Of a stretch of 64,000 nt of DNA, positions 24,205 to 34,421 are shown piece after piece (within the stretch, counting starts at the first letter, position 1; each line of letters begins with the position of its first letter). This stretch comes from G965200765 sp965200765 (lineage in GTDB: Bacteria > Pseudomonadota > Gammaproteobacteria > Arenicellales > JAJDZL01). Below the pieces are notes generated by a model. The model saw only the letters and a list, made by a program, of their open reading frames with translations. It made no database searches and was not told the DNA's origin. The position numbers and the translations under genes are program-made. The stretch is from positions 1-64,000 of the forward strand of contig OZ241380.1 of NCBI GenBank assembly GCA_965200765.1. Reading direction: 5' to 3'.

Positions 24205-25311
24205 CTATGCTCTAATCCGAAACACTGGATCACCGAGTGTGTCAAAGTCGGGTTCAATACCCAAGCCTGGACGATCCGATGCAGTGATCCGACCATTCAC
24301 CCGTGGTGGTACACCTTTCGCGGTAGAGACTGTGTTGTAGGAGTTCAAATCTGTAGAAGAAAAACAAAAGTCTTCCGGAGCGGATCTTGCCAAGTGTGTA
24401 ACCGCTGCTGTAACAATATCGCCGCCCCAGACATCTTCAATCGTCATTGGTATCCCGGAAGTGATGCAAATGTCACGAATCAGTCGTGAGTTCGTGAGAC
24501 CGCCGAATTTGGAAATCTTCAAACTGATAATATCCATTGCATCTTCGGAAATTCCCTGAACAATGTCGTGAACGGTTTGCATTGATTCGTCCAGAATCAG
24601 CGGTTTTGTTGTACGCTGACGAATGGAAAGACATTCCTGGTAAGTGTTGCAAGGTTGTTCTATATAGACATCCTCATTGGCAATTGCATCTACAACACGC
24701 GTCGCTTCATGTTGCGTCCAACCTCTGTTCGCGTCCGCGACCAAAATGTCTTCAGCATTCAAGATGGCTCTCGTTGCAAGTATTCTTTCAATATCATCGT
24801 CGGCGTTTCCACCAACTTTCAACTGAAACTTTCGGTAGCCTTCCTCATGGTAGCCCTTGATCGTTTTCGCCATCAATTCTGGCGAATCCTGTGTAATTGC
24901 CCGGTAAAGCAAGTAGTTATCCTGCATTGCGCCGCCCAGCAATGCGTGAACCGGTAGCCCCGACACTTTGCCGAGAATATCCCAGCAGGCAATATCCAGT
25001 GGCGATTTTACGTATGGATGCCCAAGCAATGCCCGGTCCATGGAGTCGTTGATTGCATTGAGATTTCTGGGGTCTTTTCCAATCAAATGGGGAGCAATTT
25101 CAGCTATGCCTGTACGGACACCAGTAGCATAGGCAGGAAGGTATGCCGTTCCCAGCGGGCAGATTTCTCCAAATCCGGAAATTCCGGTATTTGTTTTTAC
25201 TTCGACAACAGTAGTGTCGGCAACTTCAATAAATCTGCCGTCCGACCAAGTATATCGTCCATCCTTGAATGGCAAGTCAACTCGCCATGCGAGAATTTCG
25301 GTGATTTTCAT
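24205..25311 (-). CDS. Enolase-superfamily (mandelate racemase/muconate lactonising) enzyme
   Basis: A 368-residue Mg-dependent enzyme that abstracts the alpha proton of a carboxylate. Residues fitting the family: Lys165 in FQLKVGG (general base), metal ligands Asp193 (VADANRGW), Glu218 (YIEQP) and Asp241 (LILDES), and Lys265 in SLKISKFGG (second base). Two opposed lysines are the arrangement of racemases/epimerases and of cis-3-hydroxyproline dehydratase and hydroxyproline-betaine epimerase relatives. The usual first lysine of the KxK motif is a glutamine here. The substrate cannot be set from sequence alone. Confidence 0.8.
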   Translation of the reverse strand: MKITEILAWRVDLPFKDGRYTWSDGRFIEVADTTVVEVKTNTGISGFGEICPLGTAYLPAYATGVRTGIAEIAPHLIGKDPRNLNAINDSMDRALLGHPYVKSPLDIACWDILGKVSGLPVHALLGGAMQDNYLLYRAITQDSPELMAKTIKGYHEEGYRKFQLKVGGNADDDIERILATRAILNAEDILVADANRGWTQHEATRVVDAIANEDVYIEQPCNTYQECLSIRQRTTKPLILDESMQTVHDIVQGISEDAMDIISLKISKFGGLTNSRLIRDICITSGIPMTIEDVWGGDIVTAAVTHLARSAPEDFCFSSTDLNSYNTVSTAKGVPPRVNGRITASDRPGLGIEPDFDTLGDPVFRIRA

Positions 25312-25520
25312 GGCGAAATTCCACTCCTTTCAAAAGAATTTATTCTACAGAATTTTCTTTGCTGTCAATCAATGTTTTTGTTTCACCGAAAATTTCATTC
25401 GTCGAGAATTGTATTATCGCCAAGCCAACACGATTGACAGACAAGCTGACCTTTGAGCAAGTTCTTATATTGAGATGATTAGACAACTATAATCACCATA
25501 TTGATTCTACAAAATCGGTT

Positions 25521-26312
25521 ATGAACTCCGCGTCAATTCCCTATTATTTGCAACTGCACGACGAAGTCGAGGTGTTTCATTCTGCGTTTCGGAATCGACT
25601 TGCGGTATTGCTGAAAGGACCTACGGGTTGCGGAAAAACCAGGTTCGTTCGCCACATGGCAGCAATTCTCAATCGCCCATTCTACACCGTAGCCTGCCAC
25701 GACGAGTTGTCAGCTGCCGATTTGCTGGGTCGATTCTTGATCAAGGGAGATGAGACAGTTTGGCAAGATGGTCCGCTGACAAAGGCAGTACGCGAAGGAG
25801 GAATTTGTTATCTGGACGAAGTAGTGGAAGCCAGAAAGGATACTACAGTTGTCATTCATCCACTCGGTGATGATCGTCGCACCTTGTATCTGGAAAAAAC
25901 AGGTGAAATACTTGTTGCTCCGCCTGAATTCATGCTGGTTGCTTCATACAATCCCGGGTACCAAAACCTGTTCAAGAGTCTCAAGCAAAGCACCCGTCAG
26001 CGTTTTGTAACCTTGAATTTCGACTTTCCGCCCGCTGAGCAGGAAGTTCAAATCATTGTCCAGGAATCGAATTTTGACGAACAACAAGTGAAACTTCTGG
26101 TTGAACTTGGCAGAAGATTACGCAACATTGAAGGACATGATCTTGAAGAAGTTGCGTCAACCCGTTTGCTGGTTCATGCTGCCTTGTTGATGCAAGACGG
26201 ATTGAGGCCTTCAAAGGCGTGCGAAGTGGCATTGATTGACACATTGACTGACGACCCGATTATTCGGGAAGGATTGCTTGAAATTGTCTTCGCTTTCTTC
26301 CCTGAACAATAA
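25521..26312 (+). CDS. norQ: NorQ/CbbQ-type MoxR AAA+ ATPase
   Basis: A 263-residue ring ATPase with Walker A GPTGCGKT at residues 33-40 and Walker B CYLDE at 97-101. CbbQ/NirQ/NorQ proteins act with a von Willebrand-domain partner to remodel an enzyme or insert its metal: NorQD for the non-heme iron of nitric oxide reductase, CbbQO for Rubisco activation. Neither target is nearby; the only heme-copper enzyme in the window is at 11448-12866. The partner gene overlaps its 3' end by 35 nt. Confidence 0.82.
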   Translation: MNSASIPYYLQLHDEVEVFHSAFRNRLAVLLKGPTGCGKTRFVRHMAAILNRPFYTVACHDELSAADLLGRFLIKGDETVWQDGPLTKAVREGGICYLDEVVEARKDTTVVIHPLGDDRRTLYLEKTGEILVAPPEFMLVASYNPGYQNLFKSLKQSTRQRFVTLNFDFPPAEQEVQIIVQESNFDEQQVKLLVELGRRLRNIEGHDLEEVASTRLLVHAALLMQDGLRPSKACEVALIDTLTDDPIIREGLLEIVFAFFPEQ

Positions 26313-28038
26313 TCCGTTTACTGACGGTGTTTCAGTAATCTGGAACGGGTTGCTGTTTGGTCTTGCAGGTCGGCTTCGACATCCGGGTGCTGCAGTTGCC
26401 GGGAAGGAATTGTGGCGCGGCATCAATCTATACTACCACGGTCTTGGCGGTACATTGGAAAACAGACTCGATTCCCAAGGATTTGGTTCCAATCGCGGAT
26501 TGATTCTGAAAACCCATGGTGGAGTTGACCTGCAGGCTTGGTCGGAAACCGGCAGAATTCACTTGCCGCGAAGAATCAATCGTTTTCCCACTCGCGACCT
26601 CAATCGCGAACTCTACTTTTGGCTGGCTGTGTATCTCGCACAAGACGAGCCTTTGCTAGGGAACCTGTCAATGCCACATGGTTTGCGGCACTTGCTACAA
26701 GGTGTGGCAACAAGTAACAGAGTGCTGAATTCCTTTCCAAATTTGCAACATCGATATCGACGACTGTGCGAGAGTGAACTCAGTCAGCGAAAAAATGCAA
26801 TTTCAACGGACAAGTTGAAGAGTGGAAATCTGTCGCATCTGCTGGAAAATGAAATCCGTATCGCGTTGGGCGACTGTTCTGCTGTTCAAAACAGCGAATT
26901 GTCAGAGTTGGTTCACTTGGCAATTGATGGCAAGCCGATTGAGGTTCCGCAAGCATGGAAGAATAAAGCGATACCGTTTCTTCCGGTTCCTCTTTGGGCC
27001 TATCGCAACCCTGAAAGTTCCGGAATTCGAGTTCATTGGTTCAAGAGTAGTCGAAGACCTCGGTCCGACGCTAACAAAACCCCTCAACAGCAACCCGCCT
27101 TTGAGCCGGAGTACTTGAGCCAACCGCTATCAGGCTTCAGGGCAATCCCGGATGAGAATGTTTACCCGGAATGGGATTGTTTCTCAGGTTCGTATAAAAC
27201 CAACTGGTGCAGGGTAGTAGAACAGGAACCAAAAGGGGGCTATCGTGCTGAACTTGATCCATCCTTCAATGAACTTGTTCGTCGAGTTCACAAGAGATTT
27301 GTTTTGCTACGACAAGAATCCTATTGGAATCGTCATCTTGAATCTGCTGATCATCTGGATATTGACGGATTTGTTGCCGCGTATGGCGATGCGAAGGGTT
27401 GCGGGATTCGGCGTTCTGATTTCTATCGGGAAAAGATTCAGCGGTGGCGAGACATGTCCGTCCTGCTTCTACTGGATGCTTCACGCTCTACCGAAGCATG
27501 GGTTGGGAGTAGCCGCGCCATTGATGTAGCCAAGCAGTCAATGGCCGTACTTGCACAAGTTTTTCTCGCCGCTTCAGATAATTTTGCGCTTTACAGTTTT
27601 TCAAGCGACAGTCGTCTTCGGGTCCGGTGTGACCGAATCAAAGAATTTGGTGATGCCTATGATGAGCGAGTACAAAGAAACATTCTTGAAGTCAAGCCTT
27701 CAAACTATACCCGTATGGGTGCTGCCGTCCGTCACACCGGGAAGAAACTGCTACAATGCCAGTCCCGCCAGAAACTGCTAATCGTAATGAGCGACGGTCG
27801 CCCTCACGACCCGACCGATCGATATGAAGGCAAGTACGCATTGGAAGATACTCGCAAAGCACTGAATGAAATGAGATCGCGCAACGTGCAATGCTTTGGA
27901 TTGACGATTGACCAACAAGGTTCGAATTATTTGCGCTATCTGTTTGGCCCGGGCCATTATGCGGTTTATTCGCATCTTCAATCATTGCCGGAGATTTTGC
28001 CGCGTCTGTATGTGCGTATTACAGACATGACTCGTTAA
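26278..28038 (+). CDS. norD: NorD/CbbO-type von Willebrand factor A protein
   Basis: A 586-residue protein whose C-terminal vWA domain begins near residue 395 and carries the MIDAS motif DASRS at about 400, with later SNYTRMG and MSDGRPHD supplying the remaining metal-binding positions. Size and layout match NorD (about 600-640). The start is TTG at 26278, inside norQ; I see no better start nearby. It works with NorQ as an adaptor and chaperone. Confidence 0.82.
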   Translation: MKLSSLSSLNNNPFTDGVSVIWNGLLFGLAGRLRHPGAAVAGKELWRGINLYYHGLGGTLENRLDSQGFGSNRGLILKTHGGVDLQAWSETGRIHLPRRINRFPTRDLNRELYFWLAVYLAQDEPLLGNLSMPHGLRHLLQGVATSNRVLNSFPNLQHRYRRLCESELSQRKNAISTDKLKSGNLSHLLENEIRIALGDCSAVQNSELSELVHLAIDGKPIEVPQAWKNKAIPFLPVPLWAYRNPESSGIRVHWFKSSRRPRSDANKTPQQQPAFEPEYLSQPLSGFRAIPDENVYPEWDCFSGSYKTNWCRVVEQEPKGGYRAELDPSFNELVRRVHKRFVLLRQESYWNRHLESADHLDIDGFVAAYGDAKGCGIRRSDFYREKIQRWRDMSVLLLLDASRSTEAWVGSSRAIDVAKQSMAVLAQVFLAASDNFALYSFSSDSRLRVRCDRIKEFGDAYDERVQRNILEVKPSNYTRMGAAVRHTGKKLLQCQSRQKLLIVMSDGRPHDPTDRYEGKYALEDTRKALNEMRSRNVQCFGLTIDQQGSNYLRYLFGPGHYAVYSHLQSLPEILPRLYVRITDMTR

Positions 28039-28093
28039 CGACCCGCACCTGACCTTTGCCGCTATCTCCTAAGTTTCTCGCGAATTTCGCTGG

Positions 28094-28122
28094 TTGAAAA
28101 CTAAATCGTTTATGTGTACAAT
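28094..28122 (+). promoter_or_regulatory. Sigma70-type promoter for the fic gene
   Basis: TTGAAA (28094-28099), a 17-nt spacer and TACAAT (28117-28122) lie 33 nt before the Fic start codon. This is one of the few well-formed promoters in the window. Confidence 0.55.
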
Positions 28123-28154
28123 AAAAACTCGACCACAATTACAAGGAAAAGCGA

Positions 28155-29642
28155 ATGGCCTATCGATTTATCGAACACTTACCTAGCAATGCAGAAGAAC
28201 TTGCTTCAATCGAGTTAAGAGCATTGGCTACAGTTTGGAACGACAAAAAAAACAGTCTAATCCCAACTAATTTGTATCAGCATTTTATCGCGAATCTGAA
28301 CAGGGAATGGGCGATTGAAACTGGGCTTATTGAACGCTTGTACCATTGGGACAGAGGGGTAACAGAGGTACTGATAGAACAGGGTATAGATTCTGCAATT
28401 ATCGCTCATCAAGGTCAAGTTCAAAGAGACACAGCAGAACAGATTAAAAGTTTGATTGATGATCAACTTGACATCGTAGAAGGTTTGTTCTCTTACGTAA
28501 AAAGAGAACAACCACTCACTGAGCACTTTATTCGTAATTTACACGCAAAATTTACTACTCATCAAGATACAGCGGTAGGATTTTCCATTGATGGAAAACG
28601 AGTGCATATACCGCTTGAAAAAGGTGTGTACAAAGTTCGTCCCAATAATCCTAGAAGACCGGATGGAGTCCTTCACCATTACTGCCCACCAGAACAGACC
28701 AAAAATGAAATGGAGAATCTATTGGAGTGGTATAGAGAAATTGAACATCGGTGTGTGCCTGAAGTATTGGCAGCATGGCTACATCACCGCTTTGTTCAAA
28801 TTCATCCATTTCAAGATGGCAATGGGCGTGTAGCTAGAGCGCTAGCAAGTCTTGTATTTCTGCAAAACAATATTTTTCCACTTGTAATTAGAAACTTGGA
28901 AAGAGATCAATATATTGATGCTTTGGAAAAAGCTGATTCTGGTGATTTGACTGATTTGGTAAATTTGTTTGCCGAGCGACAAAGGAGTTTAATTTTGAAT
29001 GCTATCAGTTTGGAACAAAAAGCCCGTCAAAAATATTTTTCCGAAAATGGTTTGGCATCCGTGGCTGATTATATAAATAACGTTAACGAATCAACATTGG
29101 AAAAAACAAAGATAGTTCAAAATCACTCGAGTAAAATTGTCACAATCATCAATGCAAATTTAAAACTGTTTGAACTGCGGGTTGAAGGCATATTTTCGGG
29201 TTCACAATTGCTAGATCCATCAATTTGCAAGGTAAATATCTCCTCATCCAACTCTGATACTAGCGACAAATATTCCCTCTATAATCAAATTGTTGAAGTA
29301 GCAAACAGTTTTGAATATTCTGTTGAAATTTCCGGTTTTGAAGATTGGATGAAACTTTCTATAACAAATAAAGAATACTTCGCGTACATTGTTAGTCTGC
29401 ATTGGTTCGGCATTGAAGAAAGTGGTATTGTGGTAGTATCAGCACTTACAGTCACGGGTGCATCAAACAACAGTGGCAATGTTGTACCTTTGAATGTACA
29501 AGCTTCTACTAGAGATTTATTTCAGTTCAATTATGCTGAATCCATAGATAGCATTGAATTTAGATTTAACGATTGGTTGTCAGCATCAATTAAAATCGCT
29601 GAATCTAACGTAGCTGGTTGGCTAACCAGGACACTGCGGTAA
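28155..29642 (+). CDS. Fic-domain protein with a long C-terminal extension
   Basis: A 495-residue probable AMP-transferase. The catalytic motif HPFQDGNGR lies at about residues 217-225 with all conserved residues. An IETGLIERLY stretch near residue 55-64 resembles the N-terminal region of a common Fic subgroup and may include the inhibitory helix. The Fic part ends near residue 290; the last 200 residues do not match anything I recognise. It has its own promoter, a ribosome site (AAGGAAAAG), and A+T-richer codons than its neighbours, consistent with transfer. It could be defensive or a stand-alone regulator. Confidence 0.82.
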   Translation: MAYRFIEHLPSNAEELASIELRALATVWNDKKNSLIPTNLYQHFIANLNREWAIETGLIERLYHWDRGVTEVLIEQGIDSAIIAHQGQVQRDTAEQIKSLIDDQLDIVEGLFSYVKREQPLTEHFIRNLHAKFTTHQDTAVGFSIDGKRVHIPLEKGVYKVRPNNPRRPDGVLHHYCPPEQTKNEMENLLEWYREIEHRCVPEVLAAWLHHRFVQIHPFQDGNGRVARALASLVFLQNNIFPLVIRNLERDQYIDALEKADSGDLTDLVNLFAERQRSLILNAISLEQKARQKYFSENGLASVADYINNVNESTLEKTKIVQNHSSKIVTIINANLKLFELRVEGIFSGSQLLDPSICKVNISSSNSDTSDKYSLYNQIVEVANSFEYSVEISGFEDWMKLSITNKEYFAYIVSLHWFGIEESGIVVVSALTVTGASNNSGNVVPLNVQASTRDLFQFNYAESIDSIEFRFNDWLSASIKIAESNVAGWLTRTLR

Positions 29643-29879
29643 AGATAGTGCCGGTATTCTTGTAATATCACTTAAAAACATACAAATTCCATATAATATT
29701 CAACCTGCTCACCCGAAGCGTTGTAACAATCCAAAAACACTCTGCCATCTCAACTCGAGTAGGTTCCTGTACTGGGTGATTTCGGTCGCTGAACCGCTAC
29801 GAAGCTTCTGGTTTGTGATCACTCCTGTCGAGTTGGCTATCATGCAAGAAGACCAATTCAGCAATTGAAGTTCTTGCTC
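29643..29879. other. Gap between fic and the transposase remnant
   Basis: No open frame or RNA gene is supported. Given the remnant just downstream, it may be decayed insertion-sequence DNA, but no part could be aligned by eye. Confidence 0.35.
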
Positions 29880-29880
29880 G

Positions 29881-30030
29881 CCAATCTACAGGGTTGCAGT
29901 ATCTAATCGGAGCAACTTCGTAATGGCTGTTCTAGCGGTTCCGGGCCATCCGTACGATGGTCAAACGCTGTCAACATGGCTCAGTCAGGTTCAGCGGACC
30001 ACAGCCGGAAGTGAACTGGAACAGATTTGA
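29881..30030 (+). pseudogene. Remnant of an IS5-type transposase
   Basis: A short frame reads YRVAVSNRSNFVMAVLAV, then PGHPYDGQTL and a stop at 30028. IS5/IS1182-type DDE transposases carry the strand KVSVAxTNKxNxxVGxxALPGNPYDGHTL at this place. Both the upstream and downstream parts are lost, so this is a fossil with no function. It lies between two accessory genes and supports past mobility here. Confidence 0.65.
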
Positions 30031-30098
30031 GTGTCAGAATGGAATAAATTGAATATTATAGTTTCAATTTATGCTGTTTTCATGTATACTGTCCCATT

Positions 30099-31283
30099 AT
30101 GATAAAAAGAGAGATTCAGCCACACTTGGAAAATCTGTTTCGCCAGTATCCATTTGTCACGATAACTGGTCCACGGCAGTCTGGAAAGACCACGCTTTGT
30201 CGTGCAACATTCCCGAATCTGAAGTACATTGACCTGGATGACCCTGAGCAAAGAGAATTTGCTATGTACGACCCTAGAGGATTTCTCTCCAGATTGGGAA
30301 ATGGTGCAATTCTGGATGAGATTCAAAGAGTCCCGAAGCTGCTCTCCTATCTGAAAGTGCTAGCAGACGAAATTCGGCAAAATAGTTTGTTTGTGTTGAC
30401 AGGGAGCCAACAATTTGCATTGTCCGATAAAATAAGCCAGTCCCTTGCAGGACGCACGGCGTTGCTTTGCTTGCTACCGTTCTCATTGTTCGAAAGGAAT
30501 CAAGCAAACGCTAACCAGGATATTGACAATATTCTGTTGTCAGGCTTTTATCCGAGGATTCACAGCGAGAATACGGACCCCCGCCAAACACTCGCTGATT
30601 ACTTTGAAACTTATGTACAACGCGATGTCCGACAAATCACAGAAATACGAAATCTCTCCAGTTATCAACGATTTGTGAGACTCTGTGCGGGGCGAGTCGG
30701 ACAATTAACAAACCATACAAGTCTTGGTTCAGACGCTGGTGTAACTCATACTACTGCGAAGCACTGGTTAACTGTTCTTGAAGCGAGTTACATCGTATTT
30801 CAACTTCAACCGTACTTTGCCAACATTCGTAAGCAGTTGGTCAAGTCTTCCAAACTATATTTTTACGATGTTGGTTTGGCCAGTTATCTACTTGGAATTC
30901 GCGATACCGAGCAAATGGCGTATCACCCGCTTAGAGGTGCTTTGTTCGAGAATGCTGTTATTGTCGAGGCATTGAAACACCTGTTCAACAAAGGTGAGCG
31001 GTCCAATTTGTCTTTCTATCGAGATAGTAAGGGGCTAAAGTGCGATTTGCTTTTTGAGTATGGCCTTGATATCGGAGCGATTGAGATCAAAGCCGGGTCA
31101 ACGATTGCACGCGACTGGTTCAAAAATTTGAATCGCATCTCTGAATTGCTTCCGCAAGTCTCCTCGAAGACAGTGATTTATGGTGGCAACCAAAAACAAT
31201 TTCGCAACGACGGAAACATTGCAACTCTTTCAGATATTGGCGAGGTGCTTGATTATTTCGAGAATCACAAATCACGTTGCTGA
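30099..31283 (+). CDS. AAA-type ATPase with DUF4143 C-terminal domain
   Basis: A 394-residue protein with Walker A GPRQSGKTT at residues 24-32, the LDEIQR-type Walker B (ILDEIQRVP near 70) and a sensor region LTGSQQF. The C-terminal half holds the DUF4143 region ending in a PD-(D/E)XK-like core (KCDLLFEY ... GAIEIKAG). These ATPases are common in bacteria and often sit in accessory islands; their role is not established. A TATACT -10 element lies only about 11 nt before the ATG, suggesting a very short leader. Confidence 0.8.
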   Translation: MIKREIQPHLENLFRQYPFVTITGPRQSGKTTLCRATFPNLKYIDLDDPEQREFAMYDPRGFLSRLGNGAILDEIQRVPKLLSYLKVLADEIRQNSLFVLTGSQQFALSDKISQSLAGRTALLCLLPFSLFERNQANANQDIDNILLSGFYPRIHSENTDPRQTLADYFETYVQRDVRQITEIRNLSSYQRFVRLCAGRVGQLTNHTSLGSDAGVTHTTAKHWLTVLEASYIVFQLQPYFANIRKQLVKSSKLYFYDVGLASYLLGIRDTEQMAYHPLRGALFENAVIVEALKHLFNKGERSNLSFYRDSKGLKCDLLFEYGLDIGAIEIKAGSTIARDWFKNLNRISELLPQVSSKTVIYGGNQKQFRNDGNIATLSDIGEVLDYFENHKSRC

Positions 31284-31354
31284 GTGACTGTCAAATTCGT
31301 GTCGTATCACAGTTGTTTTTTCGAAATGTCAGCAAATATGTATTCTTCTGTGGA

Positions 31355-34315
31355 TCAAATACTTTCAAATATCTCAGCTACATCATTCGTCCAGTACATA
31401 GAATAGGCATTGGGTACAGACTCGGTACGATTGAACATTAGCAACTTCACGACAACCACCAAATCTTGAAATTCGAATTCTTTTGGCTTCTTCAAGTATT
31501 CAAAAATTTGCCGGAACCCATCAATTTTTCGATAGGTTGAAGCATGTTCTGTTCCTTTTGGGTCAACAAACACAATCTGATATTTGTTGCCAGCGAGCAT
31601 CCAGAACACAAAGTCGGGAAGAAATCGACGATATTCGTTCAAACTGGTATCGAAATAAGGAACATGTACACTGTCAACTGACTCGTCAATCTTGCTAAAC
31701 ATCCAGGCATCCCAATCGGGTGTATTGACTTCGAGCCATTGTTCCATCGCTTGAATGAATTGAATCTCGCTTTCTTCATTGATTACATGCTGGATGAATT
31801 CACTCTTGTGTTTGGTAGCCATTACAATCGGAACATAGTAGTGACTCGCGATGTTCTTTATAGTCAGTGATTTGAAGGTTTCAACAGATCTAGCATTGAT
31901 TAGGCTTGAAAATTCTTCACTACTAATTAGACCTGCAGCAAAGTCTCTGGCAATTTGACGTTGATTTTCAACAGGCAACTCCCCCTGTTTGACTATTCGA
32001 ATTTTCTGCCGCAAGCGGTTCATCTCATCGGAATCCAACTGTGCTCGAATCTGACGAAAATGAACGATGTCTTCAGTAGTGTCCAGTTCCCTGATAGAAT
32101 CAACATCTTTTAACCACAGATTAAAATGAGCAAGTAATCTAGATTGGAGAAAACGCAAACTGGTATAAGATTTACCTTCAATAATGTGTACTCCCTCGCC
32201 TTTGCCAATTCTCCGCAATTTGTCAATGTCACGAATTGTCAAGTTGTCGCGAACAATCAAGACAGAATCTGAAGTTGAATCCAACCATTGTCGAAATCGC
32301 TGAAGTGTATCATCGTCCATCGCAAACTTGGCTTGCAGGTCAACACCCTTGCTGAATTCTTTATAATCCGGAAACAATAGAGGAATTTCCTGACCATTCA
32401 CTAAGGGTTTTGCGTTCAATTTGAATTCTCCAACAGTTTCGAATACACCAATCTTCTCAGCCTGAAGACCTTCTAAAACCGATTGGATTGCCTTTTTGTT
32501 GGTGGAAAATACAAACAACGTTTCAGGCAAAGACACATGGTTGGAAAAAGGTTGAATCGCTTGTCGTTCTGTTGTATCTGGCAAATAAACAAATCGTCGT
32601 CTCTGTCCCGGAAATGGCTCAATTCGCACACCTCGCCCCACCGATTGAACCACAAACTTTTTCGCATCAATCCCGCCGATGTTAATGAAGTTGATTACAT
32701 TGGGACGATTTGAGTCCCAGCTCTCAAAAAATGAGCGAGAACCCATGAGAATTGTGATATTGCTCTGTTCCAGACTGTCAAAAAATGAAGTGTCCCTAAG
32801 AGTTTCAGTCTCCTCATAGCCAACAAGCAAACGACTACGCCATTTGGACGTATCTCCAATTCGAATCAATGCAAAAGGGGTTGATGCGTTCTTCATCTGA
32901 AATGCAAGTTCTTTGGGGTCTCGACCGCGAATTATCTGCAAGGCACTTCTGGAACGACTCAAAAAAACATGTTCGCGCAATTCAGGTATGGTCAACTTGG
33001 CAAGTTCAGTTTGCTTTAACTCCCCAACTACTGTTTCACCTGTACTACCGAACAACAGACTGGAACTCTGCCACTCAGTCAGTAGCTCTTGTTTTACCAA
33101 GTTAAAGGCACTGGCATCAATTTCTCCAGAGGCGACTTCGCGAAGCGTTTGGAAAAATGCCCACAAATCGTTGTTTTCGTTCTCTATATCTGTGTTTACT
33201 GAACTTACCAATGTGAGCATCAAGGGCAGGTGATACAATGGTAACCCGGTACCACGTCGAAGCACATCAACTTCTTTGGTCACCAGTGCCAGTGCAATTA
33301 ATGACTTCAGTACGATCACTCGCCGTTGAGCATGGTTAATTTCAATACTTCCAGACCTGAATGAGGTGAATTGATCTTCATTCAAGTAAATATGCTTTCC
33401 GTGTCCATTAAGGATGAATTCCTCCAGGTTGTACTTTTTTACAGTAGTTGCAATATCTTCCGGACCAATAAATGTAGCAGAGAAATTAAATAAAAATCCT
33501 GATCGAGCCATGACCGAGTAATATGCTTGTCGCTTGGAGTCCTCTTTGCTACCTTTGTGTGCTTCGTCTAGCAAGACATACCACTTCCCATCATTTTCGT
33601 AGCGACGAAAGTCTATCAGTGCTTCTCGTTGTAATTCAGAAATATTATCGCTTCTATGGTAGTAAACAGTTACGGAATCCCAAATACTTCCCTGATGAAT
33701 ATTCCCAATTTCGCGTAGTGAAATCAATTGAATTAGAAGCCCTTGTTGATTGAATTCTTCAACTGTCTGATGAACTTGCTTCAGAAGATGGTCACTTGGT
33801 GCCAAGATAAGAATATTACGCTTCGGAATACATCCGTTTTGTTGTAGCCTATGCAGAAATTCTATAAGCTTGACCATAACCAGCGTTTTACCGCTACCAG
33901 TCGCCATCCAGAAACACATGCGATTAATTTGGTGTTGATAGGAAATTTCGTCTCCTTGCGGTCGAATATATTCCGACAGAATTCTGAATATTTCGTTTTG
34001 CTTGGAATCCCGCCTGTCAACATTGTTTTCATATTGTTTGACTGTCAAACAATTGATACTTGATGCCTCGTATCTTGAAGAGAATGCGAACTTACGTTCT
34101 ACATCAGAATCGTCAGACCGAATTTCCTGGTTCTGATTATTGCTGACACTGTAGTAAAGATATAAGGAACATGCAACTTTCTTTAACGCATCAACCTGAT
34201 AGTCGTACAATGTTTTATCTGTTGAAAATTGCTCTATTTCGGGTACGCGCCAGATTTCCGGCAAATCGCCATAATTAATTGATTGAGCAATTATTTCAAG
34301 AGCAGGTGATTTCAT
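31355..34315 (-). CDS. Type III restriction enzyme Res-like subunit
   Basis: A 986-residue helicase-nuclease. Walker A ATGSGKT is at residues 138-144, DEAH at 250-253 and FSATF near 275 (SF2 motif III). A C-terminal endonuclease core FLPDFVFW ... VDPKG near residues 897-917 fits PD-(D/E)XK as in Res proteins. It follows the methyltransferase gene in the same direction after about 105 nt, the normal mod-res order. It should cut DNA lacking methylation by its partner, after ATP-driven sliding. Confidence 0.8.
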   Translation of the reverse strand: MKSPALEIIAQSINYGDLPEIWRVPEIEQFSTDKTLYDYQVDALKKVACSLYLYYSVSNNQNQEIRSDDSDVERKFAFSSRYEASSINCLTVKQYENNVDRRDSKQNEIFRILSEYIRPQGDEISYQHQINRMCFWMATGSGKTLVMVKLIEFLHRLQQNGCIPKRNILILAPSDHLLKQVHQTVEEFNQQGLLIQLISLREIGNIHQGSIWDSVTVYYHRSDNISELQREALIDFRRYENDGKWYVLLDEAHKGSKEDSKRQAYYSVMARSGFLFNFSATFIGPEDIATTVKKYNLEEFILNGHGKHIYLNEDQFTSFRSGSIEINHAQRRVIVLKSLIALALVTKEVDVLRRGTGLPLYHLPLMLTLVSSVNTDIENENNDLWAFFQTLREVASGEIDASAFNLVKQELLTEWQSSSLLFGSTGETVVGELKQTELAKLTIPELREHVFLSRSRSALQIIRGRDPKELAFQMKNASTPFALIRIGDTSKWRSRLLVGYEETETLRDTSFFDSLEQSNITILMGSRSFFESWDSNRPNVINFINIGGIDAKKFVVQSVGRGVRIEPFPGQRRRFVYLPDTTERQAIQPFSNHVSLPETLFVFSTNKKAIQSVLEGLQAEKIGVFETVGEFKLNAKPLVNGQEIPLLFPDYKEFSKGVDLQAKFAMDDDTLQRFRQWLDSTSDSVLIVRDNLTIRDIDKLRRIGKGEGVHIIEGKSYTSLRFLQSRLLAHFNLWLKDVDSIRELDTTEDIVHFRQIRAQLDSDEMNRLRQKIRIVKQGELPVENQRQIARDFAAGLISSEEFSSLINARSVETFKSLTIKNIASHYYVPIVMATKHKSEFIQHVINEESEIQFIQAMEQWLEVNTPDWDAWMFSKIDESVDSVHVPYFDTSLNEYRRFLPDFVFWMLAGNKYQIVFVDPKGTEHASTYRKIDGFRQIFEYLKKPKEFEFQDLVVVVKLLMFNRTESVPNAYSMYWTNDVAEIFESI

Positions 34316-34421
34316 ATTGGTCCGAAAGTTATCAAATACAGGAAATGCCAGTATAGATAGTCGTTATATTGCACAATATTACAAGTGTCTTGGCACTTTG
34401 TTTTCAGTTCAACACAGACAA

